This document shows positions 52,801 to 63,877 of a stretch of DNA of 64,000 nt, in pieces. Under the pieces are notes generated by a model that had not been told where the DNA came from, made no database searches, and saw only the letters and a list, made by a program, of their open reading frames with translations. The position numbers and the translations under genes are program-made. Source of the DNA: Aphrocallistes beatrix (lineage: Eukaryota > Porifera > Hexactinellida > Sceptrulophora > Aphrocallistidae); assembly GCA_963281255.1 (NCBI GenBank), contig OY725502.1, positions 1 through 64,000 of the forward strand. Reading direction: 5' to 3'. Position 1 is the first letter of the stretch. Every line of letters starts with the position of its first letter.

Positions 52801-53693
52801 TATTTCGCAAACGATAGCCTTCAGAGGTAACCTTTCCTGTCAGTACCATTAGAACTGTTGCGTGAGAAAATGACTCCCTCAATAAAGGAACCATGGATTA
52901 GCAAAGGAGGGTCATTATTCTATGCTCAACGCGTTAGAAAATGACCTTATAGCGTAATTGACATTAAAATATTGAGATTTTTTCATGGGTACCAATTTCT
53001 TATGCAAATTCCATACAAACATTATATCAAACATATTCTATCTCATCTTATTCGCGGGATAGATCTAATTCGAAATAAGTACGCTGATTTCTATTATTTG
53101 GTTCTTCTTGACTCACAAAGCTAGCACCACATTCCATCTCAGCTAGAGCTAGGAGGCTCACTGGGATGATGGATGACTTCAGCAGAACTCAGTATTCTCA
53201 TTTCTAACTAGCATGCATTGTTCTAATTATAGAATAATTCATAGAATTGATACGATTTAAATTATGTGATCGGTACATGGCTGCTCGCGGACACTTTGTG
53301 TCGCTACTATTCAGACAGTGGAGTGGTTCTCTCAGTTTAGAGAGCAGTGTTTCAAACAGGATATTTATAGAAGAGAAATATTTATAGTTTATACTATCAC
53401 CAGCAAATAATATCAGAACCTTACTAGAATAATCCTATTTATAGTTCTTAGATATAACAATGAGGAATTCTAAATTTAGAATATTGAATGTAGAAGCTAG
53501 GGATGATTGATCGATTTACATTCCATTGGTTGTCAAGGTGTGAATATGAATATTTAAATCCTAACAACGAATATGTGTATTGAAATGTAACTTAATTGAA
53601 TAGGTTTGATAAACAAGTTCAAATCAAATGTAAACATAATGGATAAGTAAACAACAATAACATAGAGGTAACACTAATGTAAACAAACAAATT
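52801..53693. other. Spacer between SEC24 and the NLR gene
   Basis: AT-rich convergent spacer with no recognised exon; presumably the 3'UTR of the minus-strand NLR gene. Confidence 0.45.
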
Positions 53694-56600
53694 CTAATCA
53701 AGACCTCTATGCGTGACAGAGTACATGTCAGCTGTCTGTTCAAGAACCTTGACAGGTTCAGGATCAGGTTTGGAGAGGTTATTATAAAACATGTCAAGTG
53801 TCTTGAAATGTTTGAGTGTTGAGATGAGTCGAGTGAGATAGACACAAGAGTTGGAATTCAGTTTACAATCCCATACGTCTAAACGTCTCAAGGTAGGATG
53901 ACACAGCAGTCCTCTGCACAGACATGACATTCCTGATTCTGAGAGTGGAACACTATCTAGACACAAATAGAGTAACCTGAGTTTACTCACTGCAGTGCTC
54001 AATGGAATGACGTCATCAGGTTGTAGCTCAGTGTTGTATAGCTCAATCTGCACTAAGCTAGAACAGGAACTCAGAGATGAGAACACTTCTGCACAGCTGT
54101 TCAGTCCTATTCTATGTAAATAACGCAACCTCAACCCTCTGAGTGTGTCTGCACTAGCACTCAGCAGTTGTATGAGATGGAGCTTAAGCTCTGAGTCTCT
54201 AGGTTCTTCATATGTAGATAGATCCAAGTGTTTGAGGTTGGAGAGTTTGCTGATATAAGGTAGCAGTGAGTAGGTATTTGTACCAGCTATTAATACTATC
54301 TCCTGTATGTTGGATTGTTGAGTTAGGAGAGTTTCTAGCAGCTCTATAGAGTCAGTAGGAATACTGTAGAGGTGTAAACCTGTCAGCTGTGCAGTATTGA
54401 GACATGGAAGTAAGGTCTTGTACTCACTGGAGTCACTGGAGGCACTGGGATAAAAGTAAAGGTTGTCAGTAGAAATCAGCTGATTGGCTAAATATTGCAG
54501 ACTCTGAGGTGTTAAATTTGTATTAAATAAACACAAGCTTGAGAAAGGTGTGAAAATAGAAGTAGGTGACAAATCAGCTGATTCAGTGGTGGTGAGGTCA
54601 CATGAGAAAAGTTCTAAACTAATCTTAGTGTCAGATGGCGGCTGACACTCTCGGATGGCGTTACTGTACTCAGATAGAGTAGAATAGTCTTGATCATACA
54701 TCTCCACAGCTAAGTACCTGAGAGAACAGGAAGTCAGGCTAGCTAGCAGTGCTCTGAACTGAGTTAGTGGGACGTGTTTTATATCGAAGTATATCAGCTG
54801 TATAGAGTGGAGGAGTGGTAGAGATTTGAGGAAGCACTCCCACTCATTGGGAGGAGTGGCACTTTTGAGATAGAAACAAGGTGACTGAGGAAGGAATTTA
54901 TCGAAATCAGAAAATGATTTTGAGATAGAGGCACAGCTGGTTTCAAACAACAATTCGGACAATGACACGAATTTATCAGTGAAATTCGTCCATCCCATTA
55001 GCTCAGGCATATTTGTACCGAAGTAGTTGAGTTGGTAACACATCGGCATATCCTGCATAGACACAGGAGGTGTCGGGTGGTGCTTGTAGAGGATGGTGAG
55101 GACGTGACTCGAGTTCTCTGCCAACAGACCACACAAGAAGCGGATGACCATCTTGAAAATTGAAAAGTTGTCTGCGGAATTGGAGATATAGCGACAACTC
55201 AGACACTGGTCCCTCCACGATTCCTTCCTCAGCCAGACAGCACCCACGAACTCCTGAATGGTGAGGTGTGAAAAGGACCACACACGAGTAATGCCGCCCA
55301 GCTGATCCCTCTTGAAGTGCTCCTCCGCTAGACCCAAGCACTGGCAGGACCTCTCCTCCTTGTCCAGCTTGAGGAGGATGTCCTTGGAGGAGATCAGGTC
55401 TCTGCCGTAGACGCCCAGGTACGCCAGCTCCCCGATGCGGTGCAGGCACTCCAGCACGGACGCGTCCAGGAGTGTCAGCTCCTTCTTCTCCGCCATCTCC
55501 GTCAGTCCCATGCGCGACAGCTGCCGCCGGATCAGGTAGGCGATGAGGTGCGAGTAGAGGCGAGTCAGGGTTTGCGCGCTCAGCTCGTCGCTACCGCGGA
55601 TCAGGGCGGCGAAGAGAGAGGCGTTCACGGGCACCAGGGATAAGTGGCTCACTTCCTCGTGAAGGTAGAAGATCCTTTGGAGCTGCGCTAGCTTTCCCTT
55701 CCCGGGCAGCTGGATTCTGAAGTAGAGGTCTCTGTTCTCCGGAGAGAACCCCAGCACCTGGTAGAACCTGTCTATCCGCAGGTCGTGGGCGGAGGAGATG
55801 GAGGTGTAGGCCCCTGGACGGCTGGTGAGGACGATGGTGGACTGGGAGAGGGTCTTTCGGGTGAGCAGCAGGTGCAGGAGGGTTTGCTGGAAAGGAACCT
55901 CTTTGATGTATTCGTCCATGCTGTCAATGATCAGCAGCAGGCCCTCTCCGTCGGATTCGAGGAGGTGCTTTGCGAGTTCCTTCGGCCAACTCGGCCCGAC
56001 TGGCATTGACAGACACAGCCAGTCCTGGATGAAGTCTCCGTCCACGGCCTTCCCTTCCCTGTCCCGCTCCATCTGGTGCCAGTCCGCATCTCTGCAGGGA
56101 ACGGAAATGGAATACGAAAACTTGGCCAGTTCTCCCCTTCCGAATCGGAGCGAAGTCCTCTGACAGAGAAAACTCTTTCCACTCCCCGGGTTCCCGATCA
56201 GACACCATATCTCCGGTTGGGATGGATCGTATTCGGAAATCTCTTCGGTGAAATCGACTGGAGTTACGTCAATTTCTTTTTTGGCGATCTTGCGTAGGAA
56301 GGCAATCTCGCTGTATGTGGTTTCGTCCTGCGGATCGACTGGACGAGGTTTCTGCTTTATGATCGTTAGCGGGACGTAGACTGACTCGATCGAGACTTCC
56401 TCTTCGTCGTCCAAGTGCTGCTTCACTTTCTTGTGCTGAGTCACGAGGAACTTCCTCAGTCTCAAGTCCCAAGTCTGGAGTTCCTTATCGTCTGAGGGGA
56501 GCTCTTTCCTGAAATTCTCGCTGAATTCTTCATCGCTCATTTCTCTGAATGACGGTTCGAGCTTTCGTAGCTGTTCTGCGATATCGTTGCGCTTGACTGC

Positions 56601-57050
56601 TTCCATTAGCTTAGCCAGATTGGTGAGGTCTTTGCGTATGAATCCCTTTCCCGCTAGTTTCGAGATGTTCAGATCGATCGTGGCTTCTTTGCTGATGCCT
56701 TCAACGCTGGTTCCGATTATCTCCCATTGTGCAGTGCTGATGTCTGTTTTCAGGATTTTGAGGAGTTTCTGCATGGGAGTGGTTGGGCCTCGAGTGGCAA
56801 TGGACAGCCACCCAATCTTCCGAGAAATGGGCACGAGATCAGGCCGAGTGGCATGGATGCCTCGATAGATGGCATTGGGGTCTCTGTTCTCCCAATTTTT
56901 CATAGAGCTCAGGAATGTATGTCCGTCTCTGGCGTTTTGGAACAGAGCTGAAGGAGGATTAAGGTAGGACACGAGCTGTTTCACATCGTGAGTAGACAGC
57001 TTATCTGCAAGATCTGCAGTAGCTGCGATGTCAGACAGACTAGCTTCCAT
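53694..57050 (-). CDS. NLR-type receptor: death-fold, NACHT, LRR
   Basis: Cytosolic pattern-recognition receptor of the NLR class. One uninterrupted exon of 1118 aa; only a 5'UTR intron is suggested by CTATTTTTAG at 57061. Residues 1-90 and 95-170 are two helical segments resembling death-effector domains (second: DLTNLAKLMEAVKRNDIAEQ); which death-fold subfamily is uncertain. A short linker with VYVPLTIIKQKP precedes the NACHT domain: Walker A GNPGSGKS (286-293), Walker B LLLIIDSMDE (371-380), sensor VLTSRPG and the winged-helix motif FSHLTIQEF (593-601). Leucine-rich repeats run from about 760 to the end (LKHLDLSTYEE, LRRLDVWDCKLNSNSCVYLT). By family, ligand sensing by the LRRs releases NACHT oligomerisation and death-fold signalling. 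All motifs are intact. Confidence 0.92.
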   Translation of the reverse strand: MEASLSDIAATADLADKLSTHDVKQLVSYLNPPSALFQNARDGHTFLSSMKNWENRDPNAIYRGIHATRPDLVPISRKIGWLSIATRGPTTPMQKLLKILKTDISTAQWEIIGTSVEGISKEATIDLNISKLAGKGFIRKDLTNLAKLMEAVKRNDIAEQLRKLEPSFREMSDEEFSENFRKELPSDDKELQTWDLRLRKFLVTQHKKVKQHLDDEEEVSIESVYVPLTIIKQKPRPVDPQDETTYSEIAFLRKIAKKEIDVTPVDFTEEISEYDPSQPEIWCLIGNPGSGKSFLCQRTSLRFGRGELAKFSYSISVPCRDADWHQMERDREGKAVDGDFIQDWLCLSMPVGPSWPKELAKHLLESDGEGLLLIIDSMDEYIKEVPFQQTLLHLLLTRKTLSQSTIVLTSRPGAYTSISSAHDLRIDRFYQVLGFSPENRDLYFRIQLPGKGKLAQLQRIFYLHEEVSHLSLVPVNASLFAALIRGSDELSAQTLTRLYSHLIAYLIRRQLSRMGLTEMAEKKELTLLDASVLECLHRIGELAYLGVYGRDLISSKDILLKLDKEERSCQCLGLAEEHFKRDQLGGITRVWSFSHLTIQEFVGAVWLRKESWRDQCLSCRYISNSADNFSIFKMVIRFLCGLLAENSSHVLTILYKHHPTPPVSMQDMPMCYQLNYFGTNMPELMGWTNFTDKFVSLSELLFETSCASISKSFSDFDKFLPQSPCFYLKSATPPNEWECFLKSLPLLHSIQLIYFDIKHVPLTQFRALLASLTSCSLRYLAVEMYDQDYSTLSEYSNAIRECQPPSDTKISLELFSCDLTTTESADLSPTSIFTPFSSLCLFNTNLTPQSLQYLANQLISTDNLYFYPSASSDSSEYKTLLPCLNTAQLTGLHLYSIPTDSIELLETLLTQQSNIQEIVLIAGTNTYSLLPYISKLSNLKHLDLSTYEEPRDSELKLHLIQLLSASADTLRGLRLRYLHRIGLNSCAEVFSSLSSCSSLVQIELYNTELQPDDVIPLSTAVSKLRLLYLCLDSVPLSESGMSCLCRGLLCHPTLRRLDVWDCKLNSNSCVYLTRLISTLKHFKTLDMFYNNLSKPDPEPVKVLEQTADMYSVTHRGLD

Positions 57051-57096
57051 TCTATGTAGAATCTAAAAATAGAAACGAGAGTGAGTCATTGACATA

Positions 57097-57464
57097 CAGC
57101 GGAACCTGTGTATAACGGCCACCCAAGGGACTGGATAAAATTGGCCATTATACACAGGTGACCGTTATATACAGGTGATTCTCTTAATCCCCAAAAGGTA
57201 TCAACGTAGTGCAATAAATATCAAGTTTTTAGAAATCCATTACTTGAAGTCATTACATGAACTTGTTTATCGTTCGTAACAGATCCTGTAATAAACAAAT
57301 TAAAAGGTGAAAAGGTGATGGTCGTCATAGACAGTTTTAGGGTCAGTAAGGACTACAAACGGGTGGCCGCTGGATGCGTTGAGCAGTGACCGCTATAAAC
57401 AGGTCAATATTATGGAATTTCGGACGGGACTGTTCATTGGTGACCGTTACAGCAAGTTCGACTG
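57097..57464. mobile_element. pogo/Tigger-like MITE upstream of the NLR gene
   Basis: TA target site on both sides. The left end CAGCGGAACCTGTGTATAAC (then GG) is mirrored by ...CCGTTACAGCAAGTTCGACTG. Sub-terminal repeats (GTGACCGTTATA, TGACCGCTATAAACAGGT) recur inside. It lies 46 bp upstream of the NLR start codon, so it is in or next to the promoter or 5'UTR. Confidence 0.82.
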
Positions 57465-58009
57465 TATATGCTCGAATAATCATTTTCACAAAAACGGTAC
57501 AAATTAATGGTAATTCCTCTCTTATAACATTTCTGATTCGCTCGTGCGGTTATATCATCCAAAGTCTCATATACAAATATTCATTTCTCCAGCTAGTATG
57601 AATGTAGGTTCAATAGATTGGTCTATAACAGGGGTCAGGAACCTATATTGATGGCACGCGGAGTTGAAATTAAATGTGGATAGACAGAACGACATTTATG
57701 TAGACTCAGGTGTCGGTTGTCCTAGGCAGGCGTGTCACTGGCAAGTCTGCCTAGGGTTATGATGAATCTACGATTAAGTTCGAAGATCTCAGCCAAATTT
57801 CCACATTCTGCCAAAAAATGGAAAATAATTTTTCACACCTTTTCCATACAATACTATGTACGGCATCACTCTCACAATATAAATCATTCTACGACACTAT
57901 TGTAGGCTGTCATTGTTATTAATACTTCAAAGCAATAACTTATTTGTCTCAAATATATTATAGTGTATAGCAATGAAAAATGTTTTGTGTATTTTTTCAC
58001 ACCTTTATA

Positions 58010-58521
58010 TACATATTTCAACACCATTTGACGAATTTTGAAAAATATGCTAGAGACTAGCTTCCAACGGTTGACATAACTTTACATTTAGCTTTGATTT
58101 TCTTAAACTATACTTAACTCAACGAACATAAAAAATCACAATTGCTCCCTACACTTGAAATCTGATTGGCTGACATGGAAACAATGTTTATAACGGAATT
58201 ACGGAATACAGTCGACTCCGCTTAATCGGGCCACTTTTGGCAGGACCGGAATAGCTCTCACACATAGAAGCTAGTACAAAATATTTTCGGTTAATAGGGT
58301 CCTCCGCTTAATCGGGGCAAAATGTCCTCTGACAGATGTGGCCCTATTAAGCGGAGTCGACTGTATATTATGCAATTAGATCTCAATGATTACCATATGG
58401 TATTTCATTATATAGATTTGTAAGTTTAAAATTTCACAATTAAAAGCTCTAAAATAAAATATTCCAGACGTACTATAATATTCACATTTCGTGCCTTCGA
58501 GTCACTCAATGGAACTGCACT
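58010..58521 (+). mobile_element. AGTGCAGCTC-family element split by a MITE
   Basis: The right half of the element at 41738-42112 is recognisable (CACTTGAAATCTGATTGGCT ... GTCACTCAATGGAACTGCAC). It is interrupted at a TA by the MITE at 58209-58363, so the MITE is the younger insertion. The left boundary is approximate. Confidence 0.7.
58209..58363 (+). mobile_element. pogo/Tigger-like MITE, TCGACTCCGCTTAAT family (intact copy)
   Basis: 155 bp with near-perfect inverted ends CAGTCGACTCCGCTTAAT and ATTAAGCGGAGTCGACTG, flanked by TA on both sides. No coding capacity. The best preserved of the three copies. Confidence 0.93.
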
Positions 58522-58932
58522 ATCAGTCTGTGGACTGAGATATTTGTATTGCCTTTCTTCACCATTAATTAATTAATTAAAAAATAGTCTAAAATGGGCT
58601 TTCATAGAATTTTGTAAAAACTTTTCAAGTGAGCCAGTATTTCCTATAAACACCTGTATCGACACAGGAATGTGTTTCTAGAATATTTTGAGGTGTTATT
58701 AATTTATTATGATTTTTCAGAAAGAATAACTTCACCAAATAAGTGACAAGCTGACACTATAGTAATTAATTTTAACTCAAAAAACGCGGCAAGCGACACA
58801 AATTGCTGGATTTGTTGAGCTAAGCGAGCGGCGGTAAAGTGTCTGTGGAAATCCCAAAAGAATGCTTAAAATTTAACAATTAAATAATATTAAAATATAA
58901 ATAATTAATTAAACAATGATGAACTCACTGAA

Positions 58933-58933
<1 letters not shown>

Positions 58934-58971
<38 letters not shown>
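58934..58971. repeat. (GTT)n microsatellite
   Basis: About 12 GTT repeats. Confidence 0.9.
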
Positions 58972-58972
<1 letters not shown>

Positions 58973-59382
58973 CTTGGCTGTGTACTGTTGTAGAAGTATT
59001 GAATTGTTTGTTTATTATTGTTTGTTTGCGTTTGTTTGCGTGAAAATTTGTTGAAAGTCGATTTGCTTTGAGTTTTCTGAGTTGATTTGAAGTTTTAATT
59101 GAAACAGTTCTCTACCTTCCTCTTTTATAGAAGTGCAGAGCTACTGTGTAGTACAGCAGTGCACTGATCCATTACTGCAATGTTCTCTGAGCAGTCACCA
59201 GCATCTCCAATGATTGGACAGCTGCTGATTGCTGAGGTTGATTTCAGCTGGAAATATGTCGGTCGACAGACTAATAGTGCAGCCTCATTTAGTGAGTCGT
59301 AGAGTATTTGCATAATACACATCCTTAATTGAGTTTTAAACAATTTTTTTTTCGTTTCAGCTTATCAAATTTATAGTTTAGT

Positions 59383-59490
59383 GATTCTAACCTGTTTAAC
59401 TGCATTGAATTAGGTCTAATCCTTATTGGTCAATAAAATCAAGGCCAACTGTAATGTTAAATCCCTGGATTCTGATTGGCTAATACATTT
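59383..59490 (-). mobile_element. AGTGCAGCTC-family internal fragment
   Basis: Reverse complement of the middle of the element at 41738-42112 (GCCAACTGTAATGTTAAATC, then CCTGGATTCTGATTGGC). Confidence 0.75.
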
Positions 59491-60112
59491 GAGGTTCGAG
59501 ATAAGGACCGTAAACTCACACATGCAGAGACATAGCCAATTCAATTTCAACCTTAGCAGTAACCAGTAAGTACCACACCCTAGCTACACTCTGACACAAG
59601 GTTGATAGTACACTCCCTGGACAAAGTATTCGTAAATATATTAACCATCCAAATTCCTGCAATTCTAATCAATTTATGAAGTCAATAACATCTGATCAGT
59701 AACAAATACACCAAATCTCGGTTAAAATTCGCTTCCTTTACATTCAAATTACTCACTCTAAGCTTTCAACTTTACTCTCCTCCAAGATTGTATTTTTAGC
59801 ATTTGCTACCCGATGAAATATATCTTGAGTTACCACCATTGCATATGATGGCATTAGTGGTTCGAAATGGCACAGTTTGAGAATATTTAACCTTCTGGGA
59901 GACTAATTAAGTGGAAAGATTATAAAATGAGTAATTCGAATATGGAGAATTAACATTTTAATCTGTTGAGTCTTAGTTATGTTAATTTAGTTATGGGACA
60001 TCCCCCAACTCAAGGAAAGGGGATAAAAGAGGAGATCGGGGCTATAAAGGTTTTCAATGATATAATGCAGAATTATATATTGAGACTCAGGAAATGTTAC
60101 GAATACCCAAGA

Positions 60113-60960
60113 GAATACTCACAGATTCCCATTCCCACGGCGACTCTGCGAGATATACATTCAAAATCTTATCATAATTTGAAGTTGTTGGATTGGTTTC
60201 TCAGGAAACTTTGAGAGAAATCTAGCAACGATAAGTTCCACCAAACTACACAAACACACAATGGAATGTGGATCATTTGGCACAAACTATCCAAGTGAAC
60301 TAGTGTGAAGGATAAAATGTGAGATATCCTTACAAGTTACAATTACACAGCTCAGGAATTTAATGTTAGTAATTCCATATATAGTAATTACAAGTTTAGT
60401 GAGAATGATTACAGAAGAAGATTCAGATTTCACTGAAAAATAATCTAATACAGATAGAGAATCCAATTTATTTTGCAAGACAATCTCATTCCATCGATTG
60501 AATAATAATCAACAAATTTCTAATTATAATTTCAATTAATTCTAAAAATTTGCAACTACGATATTCTTAAAAATATTCGATTGTTTTGGCTCAATTTTAT
60601 TGCAACTAAATATCTGAAAAGAAAGCCATCTATATTGAAGCGTTAATCTCTTAAATAAATTAGTATTTACATTCCTCTACAGATCTGGTTGCTACACAGA
60701 TGTCTCAAGGAGAATGCTCCTCATCTCACTGCAGTCTCACAGCTGCTATCACAGAGCAGTGACTAACCACACACACAACCATCCTCCTGCTACACATGGT
60801 GTAGCTGTACTTTGCTGTGGTTAGTGGTTGAATATGATTATAGAACATCTGAGCTAGCAACTGATTGGTCCACGTGAATAGATCAGTGCAGTACCACACA
60901 GCTACCATTACAGATGTGGAGCTTACACTGCAGTCAGACTTCTAACTCTGAAATGGAAGG
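60113..60960. repeat. Duplicated segment, copy A
   Basis: About 850 bp repeated at 62287-63139 in the same orientation, offset about 2177 bp, roughly 95% identical by eye. A 60-codon frame on the minus strand (60908-60726) is kept in both copies, but most of the few differences inside it change amino acids, so coding is unsupported. Confidence 0.9.
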
Positions 60961-62049
60961 AAGGAATCAGAGAATTTTGTCTGTTTAATTCTGTTTTCAA
61001 CCTTGTTTCCAGTTGGTTCTTCTATCAACAGCAAGATGCCTCCATTGAGAGATATCGTCGAGTCTCAAGCATTGTAAAGAATGTATTAGCAAGCGCGGTT
61101 CGTACATTAGCGTCCTGGGGAACATTATGAACATGGACACAGGAAAGCTTCTGACAGACCAGTTAGGACTGAAGATGTGTCGTTTTGTGCTGTCTGCTCA
61201 TAAGTGTACATTGATTATGATGAAAGCAGCTTTTGACTGAATCCAGGAATTATCTAGGAGCTAGAGACTCCTATAGAAGTATGACTTTATCCCCGAAAGT
61301 GTTTAGGCGCGTGAAAATTCAGAATATTATCCAATTTGTCATATATTATAATGAAATTTACAGATTTAGGCGCGTGAAAGTGCATGTGTTTGTGAGTAGG
61401 CGTATCTCTGAGGGCTGTATGATACTAGGACTGAGACCTTGGCAGCATTCACACACGTAAATACTGTGACAACTCTTCACAGCAGAGCTGGGTTGGTTTG
61501 CAGATTTTAAAAGATCGGATGGAAGATCGAGATCTTCTTTCGACCAGATCATTCTCTGATACGTTTGGAATTTTGTATTTTCTTCTCTCCTCACCATCAT
61601 TAACTAAATCTATGCTTCCATGCTAGAACCATTTTGAGTATTTTCCACCACTAAAGACTGTTACATATTTGATAGCTAAGCTTGATTAGTGTTTAGAGTT
61701 TCATTTCCGATAAAGATGATGTGTTTAGTTACAAAGACGATCTGAAATGATCGGAATCGCCGATCAAATCTCAGCTAAGATCGAGATCTTCTTCTCCACT
61801 ATCGACTAATGTCCTAGTAATTGCACATCTTAAGTCCACATTCAAATCACTAATCTCATTCTGAACCATTGCTTGTAGAGTAAACGAGTATTGAGTATTG
61901 ACAGATAACTTTGATCTTAAAACTGATTCAACGTCCTTCGATCACTCAAACTAAACGTTTCGAACAATGTGAACTGGAATTGTTAGAGTGGCAGACTCTA
62001 GTTACAATATGTGACAACATTAACACGATAAAATGGCAGATATACTCTC

Positions 62050-62205
62050 ACTAGTTACCATAATGCAACTCAGGAATTTAATAGTTAATAATTCCACATA
62101 TCTAAATCAGTGAAGGTTACTATAATTACATTTTTCTAAGAATAGATTTCAAAGAGTTAGATTTCAGATTTCGCTGAAAATAATCTAATACGGATAGAAC
62201 AGATG
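62050..62205. repeat. Diverged partial third copy of the duplicated segment
   Basis: Resembles 60350-60460 with substitutions and indels: CTCAGGAATTTAATAGTTAA and AATAATCTAATACGGATAGA. Lies just upstream of copy B. Confidence 0.65.
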
Positions 62206-62286
62206 GAAAGTGATTTGCAGCATTTTTCCTTCCTACATGTGGAAATATCCATAGGCTTAAAGTTATTCACATTCTCATCCTATTTG

Positions 62287-63139
62287 AGAATACCCACAGA
62301 TTCCCTTTCCCACGGCGACCCTGCGAGATATACATTCAAGTCAGATCAAAATTTGAAATTGTCGGATTGGGTTTCTCAGGAAACTTTGAGAGAAATCTAG
62401 TAACGATAAGTTCGACCAAACTACACAACATACACAATGGAATGTGGATCATTTGTGCCAAACTATCCAAGTGAACTAGTGTGAAGGATAAAATGTGAGA
62501 TATCCTTACAAGTTACAATTACACAGCTCAGGAATTTAATGTTAGTAATTCCATATATAGTAATTACAAGTTTAGAGAGAATGATTACAGAAGAAGAGTC
62601 AGATTTCACTGAAAAATAATCTAATACAGATATAGAATCCAATTTATTTTGCAAGACAATCTCATTCCATCGATTGAATAATAATCAACAAATTTCTAAT
62701 TATAATTTCAATTAATTCTAAGAACTTGCAACTACGATTTTCTTAAAAATATTCGATTGTTTTGACTCAATTTTATTGCAACTAAATATCTGAAAAGAAA
62801 GCCATCTATATTGAAGCGTTAATCTCTTAAATAAATTAGTATTTACATTCCTCTACAGATCTGGTTGCTACACAGATGTCTCAAGGAGAAAGCTCCTCAT
62901 CTCACTGCAGTCTCACAGCTGCTATCACAGAGCAGTGACTAACCACACACACAACCATCTTCCTGCTACACATGGTGTAGCTGTACTTTGCTGTGGTTAG
63001 TGGTTGGATATGATTATAGAACATCTGAGCTAGCAACTGATTGGTCCACGTGAATAGATCAGTGCAGTAGCACACAACTACCATTACAGATGTGGAGCTT
63101 ACTCTGCAGTCAGACTTCTAACTCTGAAATGAAAGGAAG
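62287..63139. repeat. Duplicated segment, copy B
   Basis: Direct repeat of 60113-60960. Similarity ends exactly where a terminal-inverted-repeat element begins at 63141. Confidence 0.9.
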
Positions 63140-63140
63140 G

Positions 63141-63877
63141 AAACCGAGGGGCTGTTTTGTTGAATTAATCTCAAATCTCCTTGCATTCTAATCTGATACG
63201 TTGCTTGGTTTTATTGCAATCAGAGACTAAACCCGGCCTAACACAAGTACAATTATGAATATTTCCACAATTTCGTAGATATTTACTGCGCTTTTCGAGC
63301 TATTCTTTTTAATTTATTTTGCCATCCTTCTAGCTTATTATTGGTTCTAGGACAGTGTGTGTGTTCGTCGAATACATTCCACAAAATGAGTGAAAACTGC
63401 CCTACCAACCAAGTCTCTTCAAATTATTTTATAAATCCACATACAGTCAGGGTCGCTTATTGTGAACCATCAAGGGACAAAATAATCTGTTCATAATAGA
63501 GATACTTCATATTAAGCGAACTTGATTCCATACAAATCCTATCCTAAAATGAAATTGGGACCAGGAGGTTAGTTCACAATAAGCGACCCTGACTGTATTG
63601 AAAGATGAGAAGGAGCCAATGATTTGCCAGCCAAAAGAACTAGAATTCAGGTCTAAATGCGTGGGTTATAACTCACTTAAACCCAAAGCTTCTGGGTGAA
63701 AATGTTTCCAGTAATCTCGAAAACCAACACAATGTTTATTCTAATTCTTAATCTATTTTCGTGAAATTACTTGTGTTAGGCCGGGTTTTAGTCTCTGATT
63801 GCCATAAAACCAAGCAAAGTAACAGATTAGAATGCAAGGAGATTTGAGATTAATTCAGCAAAACAGACCCTCGGTTT
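63141..63877. mobile_element. 737-bp element with ~109-bp terminal inverted repeats
   Basis: Left end 63141-63249 (starting AAACCGAGG, containing GGCCTAACACAAGTA) is mirrored at about 63770-63877. No coding capacity in the centre, so non-autonomous. It contains a second MITE, which therefore inserted later. Confidence 0.88.
63444..63595. mobile_element. pogo/Tigger-like MITE nested in the 737-bp element
   Basis: Inverted ends CAGTCAGGGTCGCTTATTGT (then GAAC) and the exact complement, flanked by TA on both sides; 152 bp, noncoding. Confidence 0.92.

Larger units (their letters stand above)
57465..59100. other. Noncoding region with nested repeats
   Basis: Apart from the elements listed, AT-rich with no recognised exon. 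It contains several TTTTCACACCTTT blocks. Confidence 0.45.

Noticed and set aside
60726-60908. Duplicated 60-aa gene on the minus strand (also 62902-63084)
   Set aside because: The copies keep an open frame, but most of the few nucleotide differences change amino acids. There is no recognisable domain or splice context.
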